6,824 nt of DNA from Bacteroidales bacterium UBA4284 (GTDB taxonomy: Bacteria; Bacteroidota; Bacteroidia; Bacteroidales; UBA932): positions 1 to 6,824 of the forward strand of contig DGVM01000158.1 in the NCBI GenBank assembly GCA_002395925.1. Reading direction: 5' to 3'. A program made the position numbers and the translations under genes. The notes beneath the pieces were generated by a model. It ran no database searches, was not told where the DNA came from, and worked only from the letters and a program-made list of their open reading frames with translations. This document shows, in pieces, positions 1 to 6,204 of the stretch; within the stretch, counting starts at the first letter, position 1; the number at the start of each line of letters is the position of its first letter.

Positions 1-103
1 CCGCGACGTTCTCGACGCCGTCGAGTTTGCTCACGGCGCGATCCACATGCGCCTGGCAGGCGGCGCATGTCATGCCGCCCACGTCGAACTTATCTTGAGC
101 CAT
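1..103 (-). CDS. Copper-binding HMA-domain protein, N-terminus only (probably CopA-type P1B ATPase)
   Basis: Only the first 34 codons lie in the window; the gene continues past the left edge. They read from an ATG at 103-101 and begin MAQDKFDVGGMTCAACQAHV, which holds the heavy-metal-associated motif GMTCAAC. The two cysteines of this motif bind Cu(I) in copper chaperones and in the N-terminal domains of copper-exporting P1B ATPases. The AAC ending is more typical of the ATPases; CopZ-type chaperones often read GMTC-x-HC. The start is supported by AAAGGAGA on the minus strand (115-108), well spaced from the ATG. A CsoR-like palindrome lies about 50 bases upstream, which fits copper-induced expression. 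Seen: motif, start and ribosome site. Inferred: ATPase rather than chaperone, since the truncation hides any ATPase domain. Confidence 0.8.
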   Translation of the reverse strand, partial: MAQDKFDVGGMTCAACQAHVDRAVSKLDGVENVA

Positions 104-151
104 GGCTTCTCCTTTCTGTGGTTCGGTGTTGGAATTGTTAATCTCTCGATA

Positions 152-182
152 CTATACACCCATACCCCCTGGGGGTGTATAG
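152..182 (-). promoter_or_regulatory. Probable CsoR-type copper operator with overlapping promoter
   Basis: Two palindromes overlap here. The outer pair, CTATACACCC (152-161) and GGGTGTATAG (173-182), is a perfect 10-bp inverted repeat. The inner one, ACCCCCTGGGGGT (164-176), is a perfect 13-base palindrome centred three bases to the right. TACCCCC/GGGGGTA-type palindromes are the known operators of the copper-sensing repressor CsoR. The site lies just upstream of the copper gene on the minus strand. A minus-strand TATAGT (156-151) could be the -10 and overlaps the left arm; no convincing -35 is visible. Repressor binding would then block the promoter until Cu(I) releases it. No csoR gene is in the window, so the regulator is inferred from the operator. 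Confidence 0.7.
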
Positions 183-252
183 CAAGAGTTGAAATGTATG
201 ACATTCCGATACGGGGGTCGACTGCCGGGTTAGCGCACCATCCTCGCCCTTC

Positions 253-309
253 GTCTCAATCTGTAACATCTAGCAGGGAAAACGACCCCTTACTGTTACA
301 GATCTAGAC
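253..309 (+). repeat. 57-bp inverted-repeat module R1 (core class A)
   Basis: The left arm GTCTCAATCTGTAACA (253-268) pairs with the right arm TGTTACAGATCTAGAC (294-309) at 14 of 16 positions. The arms enclose a 25-base core that begins TCTAG and ends TTAC. Inside the core, AGGG and CCCT can form a small inner stem. The core matches that of the module at 6125-6181 at 22 of 25 positions. No coding content is seen. It is the first of five copies with identical 16-25-16 geometry. Confidence 0.9.
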
Positions 310-333
310 AAACAACCTGATGACGACCCAAAC

Positions 334-390
334 GTCTCAATCTGTAACAGTAAGACCGGTTTTTGGGTTCTAGATGTTACGGATCGAGAT
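334..390 (-). repeat. 57-bp inverted-repeat module R2 (core class B, core inverted)
   Basis: The arms are 334-349 and 375-390 and match at 13 of 16 positions, again around a 25-base core. The core matches the module at 6205-6261 at 23 of 25 positions. Read on the minus strand it begins TCTAG and ends TTAC, like the class A core on the plus strand, so the core is inverted relative to R1. The left arm keeps the same orientation as in the other copies. R2 starts 81 bases after R1. Confidence 0.9.
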
Positions 391-505
391 AGTTAGTAAG
401 ACCGCCAGGCATAACGGGAACGGCTCGGGGCAACGCGCGCCACGAAAACAGCTGCACCAGAAATAGTTTTGCTTCTGAAACGATGCCATCCCCGGAATTC
501 CTAAT
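391..505. other. Intergenic stretch with nothing recognised
   Basis: Between the second repeat module and the possible promoter I find no gene, RNA or clear regulatory site. The bases GTAAGACCG at 396-404 repeat the start of the R2 core (350-358), which may be a scrap of another module. Confidence 0.4.
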
Positions 506-541
506 GTTGCGCAACAGTTTTTCAAAAATCGGAACTATAAG
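506..541 (+). promoter_or_regulatory. Possible operon promoter with a GTTGCGCAAC palindrome
   Basis: TATAAG at 536-541 resembles a -10 box. The hexamer at normal spacing, CAACAG (512-517), is a poor -35. The perfect 10-base palindrome GTTGCGCAAC (506-515) sits where a regulator would contact the -35 region. Transcription from here would give a leader of about 120 bases before the SPFH gene. This is the best candidate between the repeats and the operon, but it is weak, and activation by a regulator would be needed to explain the poor -35. Confidence 0.3.
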
Positions 542-565
542 TTTGTTTAGAAATGCTGATTGTCG

Positions 566-613
566 AATCGGAGGAGACGCGAGGGTATTTGAATGCCATC
601 GCCTGTTCCGATT
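566..613 (+). promoter_or_regulatory. Potential structured leader RNA of the operon
   Basis: An outer stem pairs AATCGGA (566-572) with TCCGATT (607-613) perfectly. A nested hairpin pairs 579-587 with 594-602 (one mismatch, one G-U pair) around the loop TTTGAA. The structure lies in the untranslated leader, about 40 bases before the ribosome site. It matches no riboswitch class I recognise. It could be chance. Confidence 0.3.
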
Positions 614-653
614 TTGGGGTTCAGTCCAGTGGTTTACATGCGGGTCCTATACG

Positions 654-659
654 AAAGGA
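654..659 (+). promoter_or_regulatory. Ribosome binding site that sets the SPFH start
   Basis: AAAGGA lies seven bases before the ATG at 667. The in-frame ATG at 553 has no such site and would add 38 residues unlike the family's N-terminus, so 667 is preferred. Confidence 0.85.
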
Positions 660-666
660 ATTCCAT

Positions 667-2244
667 ATGCCCATATTAGACGTCATCAAATTTGAGGGTG
701 ATAATTCGGCTTTCATCTGGAAGCATCCTGCCGAGGACTTTAATACTCAGTCGCAACTGATCGTACAGGAGTCGCAAGAGGCAATCCTGTTTAAAGACGG
801 TCAGGCTCTTGATACGTTTGGGCCGGGAAGACATACACTTTCAACCAATAACATTCCCATCTTGGGTAGCATCGTCAAGCTCGTAACGGGCGGCGTGAGT
901 CCCTTCCACTGCCAAGTGTATTTCATCAATAAAAACGTTCATATGTCTATCAAATGGGGAACTGACCACCGGGTCAGATTTCTCGACCCCCTGACCGGAG
1001 TTCCTCTTGACATTGGTGCTGCCGGAACAATGAATCTCGAGGTTGATGATGGCAGGAAGCTGCTGCTAAAACTGGTCGGTACGCAGAACGGCATCGCCTG
1101 GAACGATCGCGCCGGCTTTGCTAAATCGCTCGAGAATGCCTTCTGGCCGATGATTTCCACGTCCGTCAAATCTAACTTGTCGCGGGCAATTGTCGACCAG
1201 AAGATTGACATCTTGGAAATCGATAGCCATCTCGAAGACCTTTCGAAGGAGCTTGGTAGTCGTGTCGAGAAGGGCTTTCTTGAGTATGGCCTGAAGATTC
1301 CTCAGTTTTATATTTCGACGGTATCGCTTCCCGAGAGCGACCCGAACTTTAAGCGAATTCGCGATCTGCATGCCAACGATTTTGCGAAGCGCTCGGCGTT
1401 CATGGATGCCGAGCTCAAGCGGGCGCATATTCTTGCCGATCGAGAGGTTGCGCTCACTGAGGCGGAATCTGATGCAGACATCACGCGCGCACGTCGTGCT
1501 GCTATTTTGGAGCAGCAGGAAACCAAAAATGCTGTTGCAGAGCAAGAGGCAAAGCGTCGGGTTATTGGAGCGCAGGCCGAGGGTGAAGAGATCAGGGCCA
1601 AGGGCTTCGCCGATGCGGATGTTATGAAGGCACAAGGCTATTCGAAGAAGGACGAGTTCCAGCGCGATGTGCAGCAGTCTTTTGCCGAGAGCCTCGGTAA
1701 GGCTGGCGGCGCTAATACGGGCTCAAGCATCGCAAGCGATATAGCGAGCTTTGGAATGGCGGCGGGCGCTGTGAACTCCATGATGCCGCAGTTTTACAAC
1801 AGCATGCAGGGCTTTGGCGGTCAGTGGGGTCAAAACCAGCCTGCACCGGGTGCTCCGAATCAAGACGCCACCGCTGTTGGCAATCAGGCGGCGCCCGAAG
1901 CTCCGGCAGCTGCCGCCAATGCGCCCGCGGGCGCGCCCTCGGGTACGCCTGCCAAGGATGCTGGTCAAAGTAGCGGCGCTTCGGCGCCGGTGGCCGAGGA
2001 ACAGGATTCTGTTGCCGCTGAAGTCTCGCAGCCAAAAGGTCAGGCGGAGAACGCGAAAGAAAAATCTCCTGCCGAGCAAAAGCCGACACAGGCTTCTATC
2101 TGCTCATATTGCGGCGCAGAGCTCGTTCCAGGGGCAAAGTTTTGTTTTGAATGTGGTACTCCGGTTGTGAGGAGATGCCCTTCATGCGGCGAAGAGGTTC
2201 CGCCCAAGTGGAAGTTCTGTCCGTACTGCGGTGAAAAGTTGTAA
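667..2244 (+). CDS. SPFH/band-7 domain protein with C-terminal double zinc ribbon (YdjI / virion-core-protein-like)
   Basis: A 525-residue protein of the SPFH (stomatin/prohibitin/flotillin) family, of the type often annotated as virion core protein and related to B. subtilis YdjI. The N-terminus carries family-typical stretches: DVIKFEGDN (5-13), FIWKHP (16-21), ESQEAILF (35-42) and FGPGRHTL (51-58). The SPFH region runs to about residue 235. A charged, Ala/Glu-rich coiled coil follows (about 236-315), and then an Ala/Pro-rich flexible linker (about 392-476). The C-terminus has two zinc ribbons, with cysteine pairs C479/C482 and C493/C496, then C504/C507 and C518/C521. No hydrophobic helix is present, so membrane attachment must be peripheral or through partners. 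Family knowledge: SPFH proteins oligomerise into membrane scaffolds. Inferred: it organises the two membrane proteins encoded next to it. It is first in the operon; its stop codon overlaps the next gene's ribosome site. Confidence 0.92.
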   Translation: MPILDVIKFEGDNSAFIWKHPAEDFNTQSQLIVQESQEAILFKDGQALDTFGPGRHTLSTNNIPILGSIVKLVTGGVSPFHCQVYFINKNVHMSIKWGTDHRVRFLDPLTGVPLDIGAAGTMNLEVDDGRKLLLKLVGTQNGIAWNDRAGFAKSLENAFWPMISTSVKSNLSRAIVDQKIDILEIDSHLEDLSKELGSRVEKGFLEYGLKIPQFYISTVSLPESDPNFKRIRDLHANDFAKRSAFMDAELKRAHILADREVALTEAESDADITRARRAAILEQQETKNAVAEQEAKRRVIGAQAEGEEIRAKGFADADVMKAQGYSKKDEFQRDVQQSFAESLGKAGGANTGSSIASDIASFGMAAGAVNSMMPQFYNSMQGFGGQWGQNQPAPGAPNQDATAVGNQAAPEAPAAAANAPAGAPSGTPAKDAGQSSGASAPVAEEQDSVAAEVSQPKGQAENAKEKSPAEQKPTQASICSYCGAELVPGAKFCFECGTPVVRRCPSCGEEVPPKWKFCPYCGEKL

Positions 2245-2249
2245 GGGGA
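2243..2249 (+). promoter_or_regulatory. Ribosome binding site overlapping the SPFH stop codon
   Basis: AAGGGGA begins inside the TAA stop (2242-2244) and lies six bases before the next ATG. This layout suggests translational coupling of the first two operon genes. Confidence 0.75.
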
Positions 2250-2255
2250 AGCACA

Positions 2256-2990
2256 ATGAAATCGTCATTAAAGACATACCTGGTTGTTTGGGTTATTGCG
2301 GTACTGGCCTTCTTCGGAATCATTTGCTCTATTGGCGGTAGGGGCCTAGACGTTTTTAACGATCCGAGGTCGTCGCTGTATCTGTTCGCCCTTGCAACGA
2401 TGGTCGTCCAGCTTGTGGTTGGCATCGTTGTCTTTGGCCGTGGGAAGGGAAGCGGCTCATCATCTGATGGGTTTTACGGTATCCCGCTCGGGTACTTTTC
2501 GACCCTGATGACGATACTTACGCTGCTTTTAAGCATCTTCTTTGTCGTGCGCATCGACATTCCTGCCTGGGTCGGAATGATTGCACTGATTATCGTGCTG
2601 GCAATTGACCTGTCGGTCAGCCTCGCTCTGGGTTCCTTCTCGCACCACGCATCCAAGGCGGATGAGCAGACTCGACAGGAGACGTCGCTGTTTCTCGTCC
2701 TTAGGGCAAGGGCGGAGGCGCTTGCGTCACGTCAGGCAGATCCCGCCGCGATCGCATCTGCCCGCCGTGTTTCGGAGGCGCTGCGCTTTAGCGACCCAGT
2801 TTCGAGCCCGGTAATCGCTACCGCCGATAATAGCGTGAGAGAGGCGTACGAGTCCTACGAGGCGGCGTTCGCTGCCGCCTCCGGGTGCCCGGACGAGCAG
2901 GGCCTGCAGGAGCTGCAGAGGGCCGAGTCGCTCCTGGCCTCGAGGCTGTCCGAGCGCAACGCCCTGTGCAGGCTCAACAAGAATCGATAG
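2256..2990 (+). CDS. Four-helix membrane protein with cytoplasmic helical tail (unknown function)
   Basis: A 244-residue protein with no domain I can name. Four hydrophobic segments are clear, at about residues 8-26, 41-61, 79-99 and 104-126. The remaining ~115 residues are soluble, rich in Ala, Glu and Arg, and look helical. An even number of helices and the basic loop GRGKG after helix 2 suggest both ends are cytoplasmic. It lies between the SPFH gene (11-base gap) and the TIR gene (18-base gap), so it is surely part of the same operon. By position it may play the part of YdjH, a membrane protein encoded beside the SPFH protein YdjI in B. subtilis; I cannot show sequence homology. Base use changes inside it: GC3 is about 58% over codons 1-60, but from about codon 193 nearly every codon ends in G or C. 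Confidence 0.85.
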   Translation: MKSSLKTYLVVWVIAVLAFFGIICSIGGRGLDVFNDPRSSLYLFALATMVVQLVVGIVVFGRGKGSGSSSDGFYGIPLGYFSTLMTILTLLLSIFFVVRIDIPAWVGMIALIIVLAIDLSVSLALGSFSHHASKADEQTRQETSLFLVLRARAEALASRQADPAAIASARRVSEALRFSDPVSSPVIATADNSVREAYESYEAAFAAASGCPDEQGLQELQRAESLLASRLSERNALCRLNKNR

Positions 2991-2995
2991 ACGGG

Positions 2996-3003
2996 AAAGG
3001 GGA
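2996..3003 (+). promoter_or_regulatory. Ribosome binding site of the TIR gene
   Basis: AAAGGGGA lies five bases before the ATG at 3009 and supports that start, which also places the first zinc-ribbon cysteines at residues 6 and 9. Confidence 0.8.
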
Positions 3004-3008
3004 TAACT

Positions 3009-5969
3009 ATGCCCATCTTTGAATGCAAGAACTGCGGAGCGAGCCTCGAGGTCAAGCCCGGAGCGACGGTAGCGACCTGCGACTACTGCCACAGCACCCA
3101 GACGCTGCCGCGCCTGGACGACGGGAAGCGCGCCGGGCTGTTCAAGCGCGGCAACAAGCTGCGCCGCGTCTACGAGTTCGACCGCGCAGCGGAGCTGTTC
3201 GGCAAGGTCCTCGACGAGGACGCCGAGGACGCCGAGGCCTACTGGTCGCTCGCCCTGTGCCGCTACGGCGTCGTCTACGTCGAGGACCCGCGCACGCACG
3301 ACATGGTCCCCACGGTCAACCGCATGCAGACCAAGAGCATCACGGCGGACGCCGACTACGGGCAGGCGCTCGAGTGCGCAGGGGCCGCGCAGCGCGACGT
3401 CTACAAGAGCCAGGCCGCCCAGATTGCCGAGATCCAGAGGGGCATTCGCGAGGTCGCGGCCAAGGACGAGCCCTACGACGTCTTCATTTGCTACAAGGAC
3501 AGCGACGCCTCGGGCGGGCGCACCAAGGACAGCGTGATCGCCGGGGACATCTACGACGCGTTGAGGAAGGACGGGCTCCGCGTCTTCTACAGCCGCGAGT
3601 CCCTCAAGGGCATGCTCGGCAGCGCCTTCGAGCCCCACATCTTCGCCGCCCTCCACAGCGCCAGGGTCATGGTCGCGGTCGGCACGAGCAAGGAGCACCT
3701 CGAGTCCCCCTGGGTGAGGAACGAGTGGTCCCGCTACCTGGCCCTCTGCGACGAGGACAGGGAGCTGACCTTTGTCCCGGCATTCAAGGGGATGTCCGCG
3801 GGCGAGCTGCCCGCCGAGTTCGGGAGCATCCAGGGGCAGGACCTCGGGGCCCTGGGCGGCATGCAGGACCTGATCCGCTATGTCGAGGGACGTTTCGAGG
3901 CGCCCGAGAGGTCCGCCTCCTACAGAGGCGCTGCCGCCCGTGGCTCGGCCTCCGTACCTCCGAGGGATGGTAGCCGGGGCTCCCGCAGGCGGGAGCCGGA
4001 GCCGGTGCCGGCTGCGTCGCTGGCGAGCGTCGAGTCCCTCACCCAGCGCATGGACATATTCATCGAGGACGGCGATTTCGAGGAGGCGATCGACTACGCG
4101 AACCGGGTCCTGGACGCCGACCCCAAAAACGTCGACGCGTACATGGGGCTCGCGCTTTGCGACGAGGAGGTGACCTCCAGAGAGGAGTTCTATGCCCTCG
4201 AGGAAGGCGCACTCAAAAACGTCAATTTCGCCAAGGCGGTCCGCTACTCGAAAGAGGGCACCGAAGTGAGGCGCGCCCACGACGAGCTCGTCGAACTCAC
4301 GCGCAGGAAGGCCTACAAGATCGTCTTGGACAGCAAGGTGATCTCTGACGATGAGGTAAACCGTTATTTTAATGAAAATAAGTCCTCGCTGGACATCTTT
4401 GAGGGTGGCTGGGATGCTGCTCTGAAGGACGCCGCCTCTAGTGATTATTATTCCTTTAACACTAAGCAGCGCTATCCGGGGTACCCGGGCGTTGTTTGCG
4501 CTAGTCGTGAAGCCGCGAAGCATCAGCTCGAGTCGGCGGCTTTGCAAGAAGCGTCGCTCCTCTACGCGCTTGCGGGCGAAGGTGACAAGTCGACGCGCTA
4601 TTCGGGCGAATCGACGAGGCTAGCGAATAAGGCTAGGGAAGAAGATGCAAACGCTTGGGCGCGCAAGGTTGCATATGTAGATGCGTTCCTCCTTCTCGTC
4701 CGTATGCAAAAAACGATCCAGGATGAGTGCCAGGAATATAGGGCGCTTAAAGAGCAACTTTCCAGTTATGGTGAGCTCCTTGTGGCTTGCAAGGTGCTTC
4801 GTTCCGACACTTCCGATGAAGTGATGGAGAAGAACGCGCGGCTGAAGAGGTCTTTGACCGGCATCATCGCCGTATCACCGAATCGTCTTGCTCGCTATAA
4901 AGATGCGGATATGCAACTATCCAAGGACCTTGCAAACGTCAAGTCCTCCTTCGAGGCTCGCGATATTTGGTTTGGTGAGGCAACGCGTAAGGCAATGGGC
5001 GATGCTCGCGACGCTGTGTCGGCATGTCTGGCCGAAACTGTCGACTCTCCCATGCTCGGCGGCATGGACGCCAGGAACGGGGTGGCCTTTGACCCATCCG
5101 TGGATGGCGAGATGCTTGTGGATTTGGCGGCGTCCGCCGGCGACTGGCTCGGGGGACACCAAGCCCGTGTGGACCAGCTCGAGACCGAGAAAAAAGATCT
5201 CCGTGCCCGACTTGAGGCACTCGAGAAGGATAATACGCCCTTCGTTAAGAATGCCAACTTGAAGCAGCGGGTCGCTGCGTATGCCAAGAAAATGTTTGGT
5301 ACTAAAAGTGGGATACTCCGCCTGGCTGCAATAGTTGTTGTGGCCATTATCGTGTTCAACCTTGGTAGCTGTGTGTTCGGGGCGTTCGGAGGCTCCGGTG
5401 GGTCCTCGGATTCGGTAAAAGTTGATTGCACTTCGGACTCCTCAATCCAGGAATGGCTGAGTAGTTGTGATTCTGACGGCGACGGTACCGTTACAGCGGA
5501 AGAGCTGGAAAAGGCCAATATCAGGCAAATCGCACTCGATGAGGTTGCGGACGACAGTGCCCTGAGGGCAATCAGCGGTTTGCCAATTAAACAAGATTTG
5601 GTTGTCGGCGATATCAGCTCACCCTCTTTTGACGGCAGCAATCTGTCTGGCATGACATCGCTTGGCGCATCGTTCTGCGAAGCCACCTCAATTGATCTCA
5701 CCGCGTGCGCCAAACTCGAGACAATTAATCTCGGCATCAATACCGATGACCTTGATACGTTCAATGCTAGTGGACTGAATATGCTTGAGTACGTTGAGCT
5801 ATCTTCGAAGGGCGGGGAGAGGACGGTTCAAAAGGTCGACCTCCATGGGTGCAAGAGTCTTAGGTCGTTTACGACCAGTCTGCACATTAAGGAGCTCGAT
5901 ATCCGCGGATGTGACGACCTTGATGTGTCATACATTGATGACGCAGACATCGACAAGATCATTAAGTAG
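3009..5969 (+). CDS. Zinc ribbon-TPR-TIR protein with transmembrane helix and EF-hand/LRR ectodomain
   Basis: A 986-residue, single-pass membrane protein. In order: zinc ribbon (C6/C9, C24/C27); TPR-like unit (about 52-85); TIR domain (about 155-295), starting YDVFICYKDSD and containing SPWVRNEW; basic Pro/Ser-rich linker (about 297-335); second TPR-like unit (about 353-385); helical region without a named domain; coiled coil (about 715-742); transmembrane helix (about 771-791); canonical EF-hand loop DSDGDGTVTAEE (821-832); four LRR-like repeats (about 893-980). E239 aligns with the catalytic glutamate of NAD-cleaving TIR domains (as in SARM1 and plant TIRs), so NADase activity is plausible. 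The lysine-rich flank before the helix and the acidic flank after it place TIR inside and LRR outside. The zinc ribbon-TPR-TIR front is a widespread family in gut Firmicutes; this tail is not usual as far as I recall. GC3 falls from about 95% (codons 1-120) to 53% (codons 448-507). It is last in the operon. Confidence 0.93.
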   Translation: MPIFECKNCGASLEVKPGATVATCDYCHSTQTLPRLDDGKRAGLFKRGNKLRRVYEFDRAAELFGKVLDEDAEDAEAYWSLALCRYGVVYVEDPRTHDMVPTVNRMQTKSITADADYGQALECAGAAQRDVYKSQAAQIAEIQRGIREVAAKDEPYDVFICYKDSDASGGRTKDSVIAGDIYDALRKDGLRVFYSRESLKGMLGSAFEPHIFAALHSARVMVAVGTSKEHLESPWVRNEWSRYLALCDEDRELTFVPAFKGMSAGELPAEFGSIQGQDLGALGGMQDLIRYVEGRFEAPERSASYRGAAARGSASVPPRDGSRGSRRREPEPVPAASLASVESLTQRMDIFIEDGDFEEAIDYANRVLDADPKNVDAYMGLALCDEEVTSREEFYALEEGALKNVNFAKAVRYSKEGTEVRRAHDELVELTRRKAYKIVLDSKVISDDEVNRYFNENKSSLDIFEGGWDAALKDAASSDYYSFNTKQRYPGYPGVVCASREAAKHQLESAALQEASLLYALAGEGDKSTRYSGESTRLANKAREEDANAWARKVAYVDAFLLLVRMQKTIQDECQEYRALKEQLSSYGELLVACKVLRSDTSDEVMEKNARLKRSLTGIIAVSPNRLARYKDADMQLSKDLANVKSSFEARDIWFGEATRKAMGDARDAVSACLAETVDSPMLGGMDARNGVAFDPSVDGEMLVDLAASAGDWLGGHQARVDQLETEKKDLRARLEALEKDNTPFVKNANLKQRVAAYAKKMFGTKSGILRLAAIVVVAIIVFNLGSCVFGAFGGSGGSSDSVKVDCTSDSSIQEWLSSCDSDGDGTVTAEELEKANIRQIALDEVADDSALRAISGLPIKQDLVVGDISSPSFDGSNLSGMTSLGASFCEATSIDLTACAKLETINLGINTDDLDTFNASGLNMLEYVELSSKGGERTVQKVDLHGCKSLRSFTTSLHIKELDIRGCDDLDVSYIDDADIDKIIK

Positions 5970-6003
5970 GTTCGCTCGCTAAGCTCGGGAAGCGCGGGCA
6001 CAC

Positions 6004-6019
6004 TACTTCGTCTGAAGTA
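6004..6019 (+). other. Small hairpin after the TIR gene
   Basis: TACTTC and GAAGTA form a perfect 6-bp stem around GTCT, between the stop codon and the terminator. It may protect the mRNA 3' end or be incidental. Confidence 0.4.
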
Positions 6020-6029
6020 AAGGAAAGAT

Positions 6030-6062
6030 GGCCGGATTGCGTTACTGCAGTCCGGCCTTTTT
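6030..6062 (+). terminator. Intrinsic terminator of the SPFH-TIR operon
   Basis: GGCCGGATTGC (6030-6040) pairs with GCAGTCCGGCC (6047-6057) as an 11-bp stem with one G-U pair and a six-base loop, followed directly by TTTTT. It lies 60 bases after the TIR stop codon. The run of T on the opposite strand is poor, so it probably works only for the operon and not for the convergent gene. Confidence 0.92.
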
Positions 6063-6124
6063 AGTGGCCGATTGCTTCCTGAGTCTTCAGTTGTCGTGTT
6101 GATACAAAGGGTGACGACCCAAAC

Positions 6125-6181
6125 GTCTCAATCTGTAACATCTAGCAGGGAAAACGGCCCTTTTCTGTTACAGATCGAGAT
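6125..6181 (+). repeat. 57-bp inverted-repeat module R3 (core class A)
   Basis: The arms 6125-6140 and 6166-6181 match at 14 of 16 positions around a 25-base core nearly identical to that of R1. The 13 bases before it (6112-6124, TGACGACCCAAAC) and its left arm together repeat 321-349 exactly, a 29-base direct repeat shared with R2 although R2 has the other core class. Confidence 0.9.
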
Positions 6182-6204
6182 TTTGTTTTGCGAGGTTTTG
6201 GTTC

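Noticed and set aside
47..307. Plus-strand frame across the copper gene and the first repeat
   Set aside because: It is antisense to the HMA motif and runs through the operator and a repeat module.
553..666. N-terminal extension of the SPFH protein from the ATG at 553
   Set aside because: It has no ribosome site, its sequence is unlike the family, and the ATG at 667 has a good site and starts at the usual family N-terminus.
483..695. Small 70-codon gene before the SPFH gene
   Set aside because: No ribosome site, it overlaps the SPFH start, and the product has no recognisable feature.
3023..3973. Overlapping plus-strand frame inside the TIR gene
   Set aside because: An Arg/Gly/Pro-rich product typical of a shadow frame in GC-rich DNA; the real frame has clear zinc ribbon and TIR motifs.
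2727..4547. Long minus-strand open frame of 606 codons
   Set aside because: It is antisense to the TIR gene and exists because the very high GC3 removes stop codons there; its product is low in complexity and resembles no family.
5361..5372. Lipoprotein cleavage site at LGSC (residues 785-788)
   Set aside because: It lies within an internal membrane helix far from the N-terminus; signal peptidase II sites follow an N-terminal signal peptide.
3009..5969. Thoeris defence system
   Set aside because: Thoeris pairs a small ThsB TIR protein with a ThsA NADase effector; no ThsA-like gene is present here.
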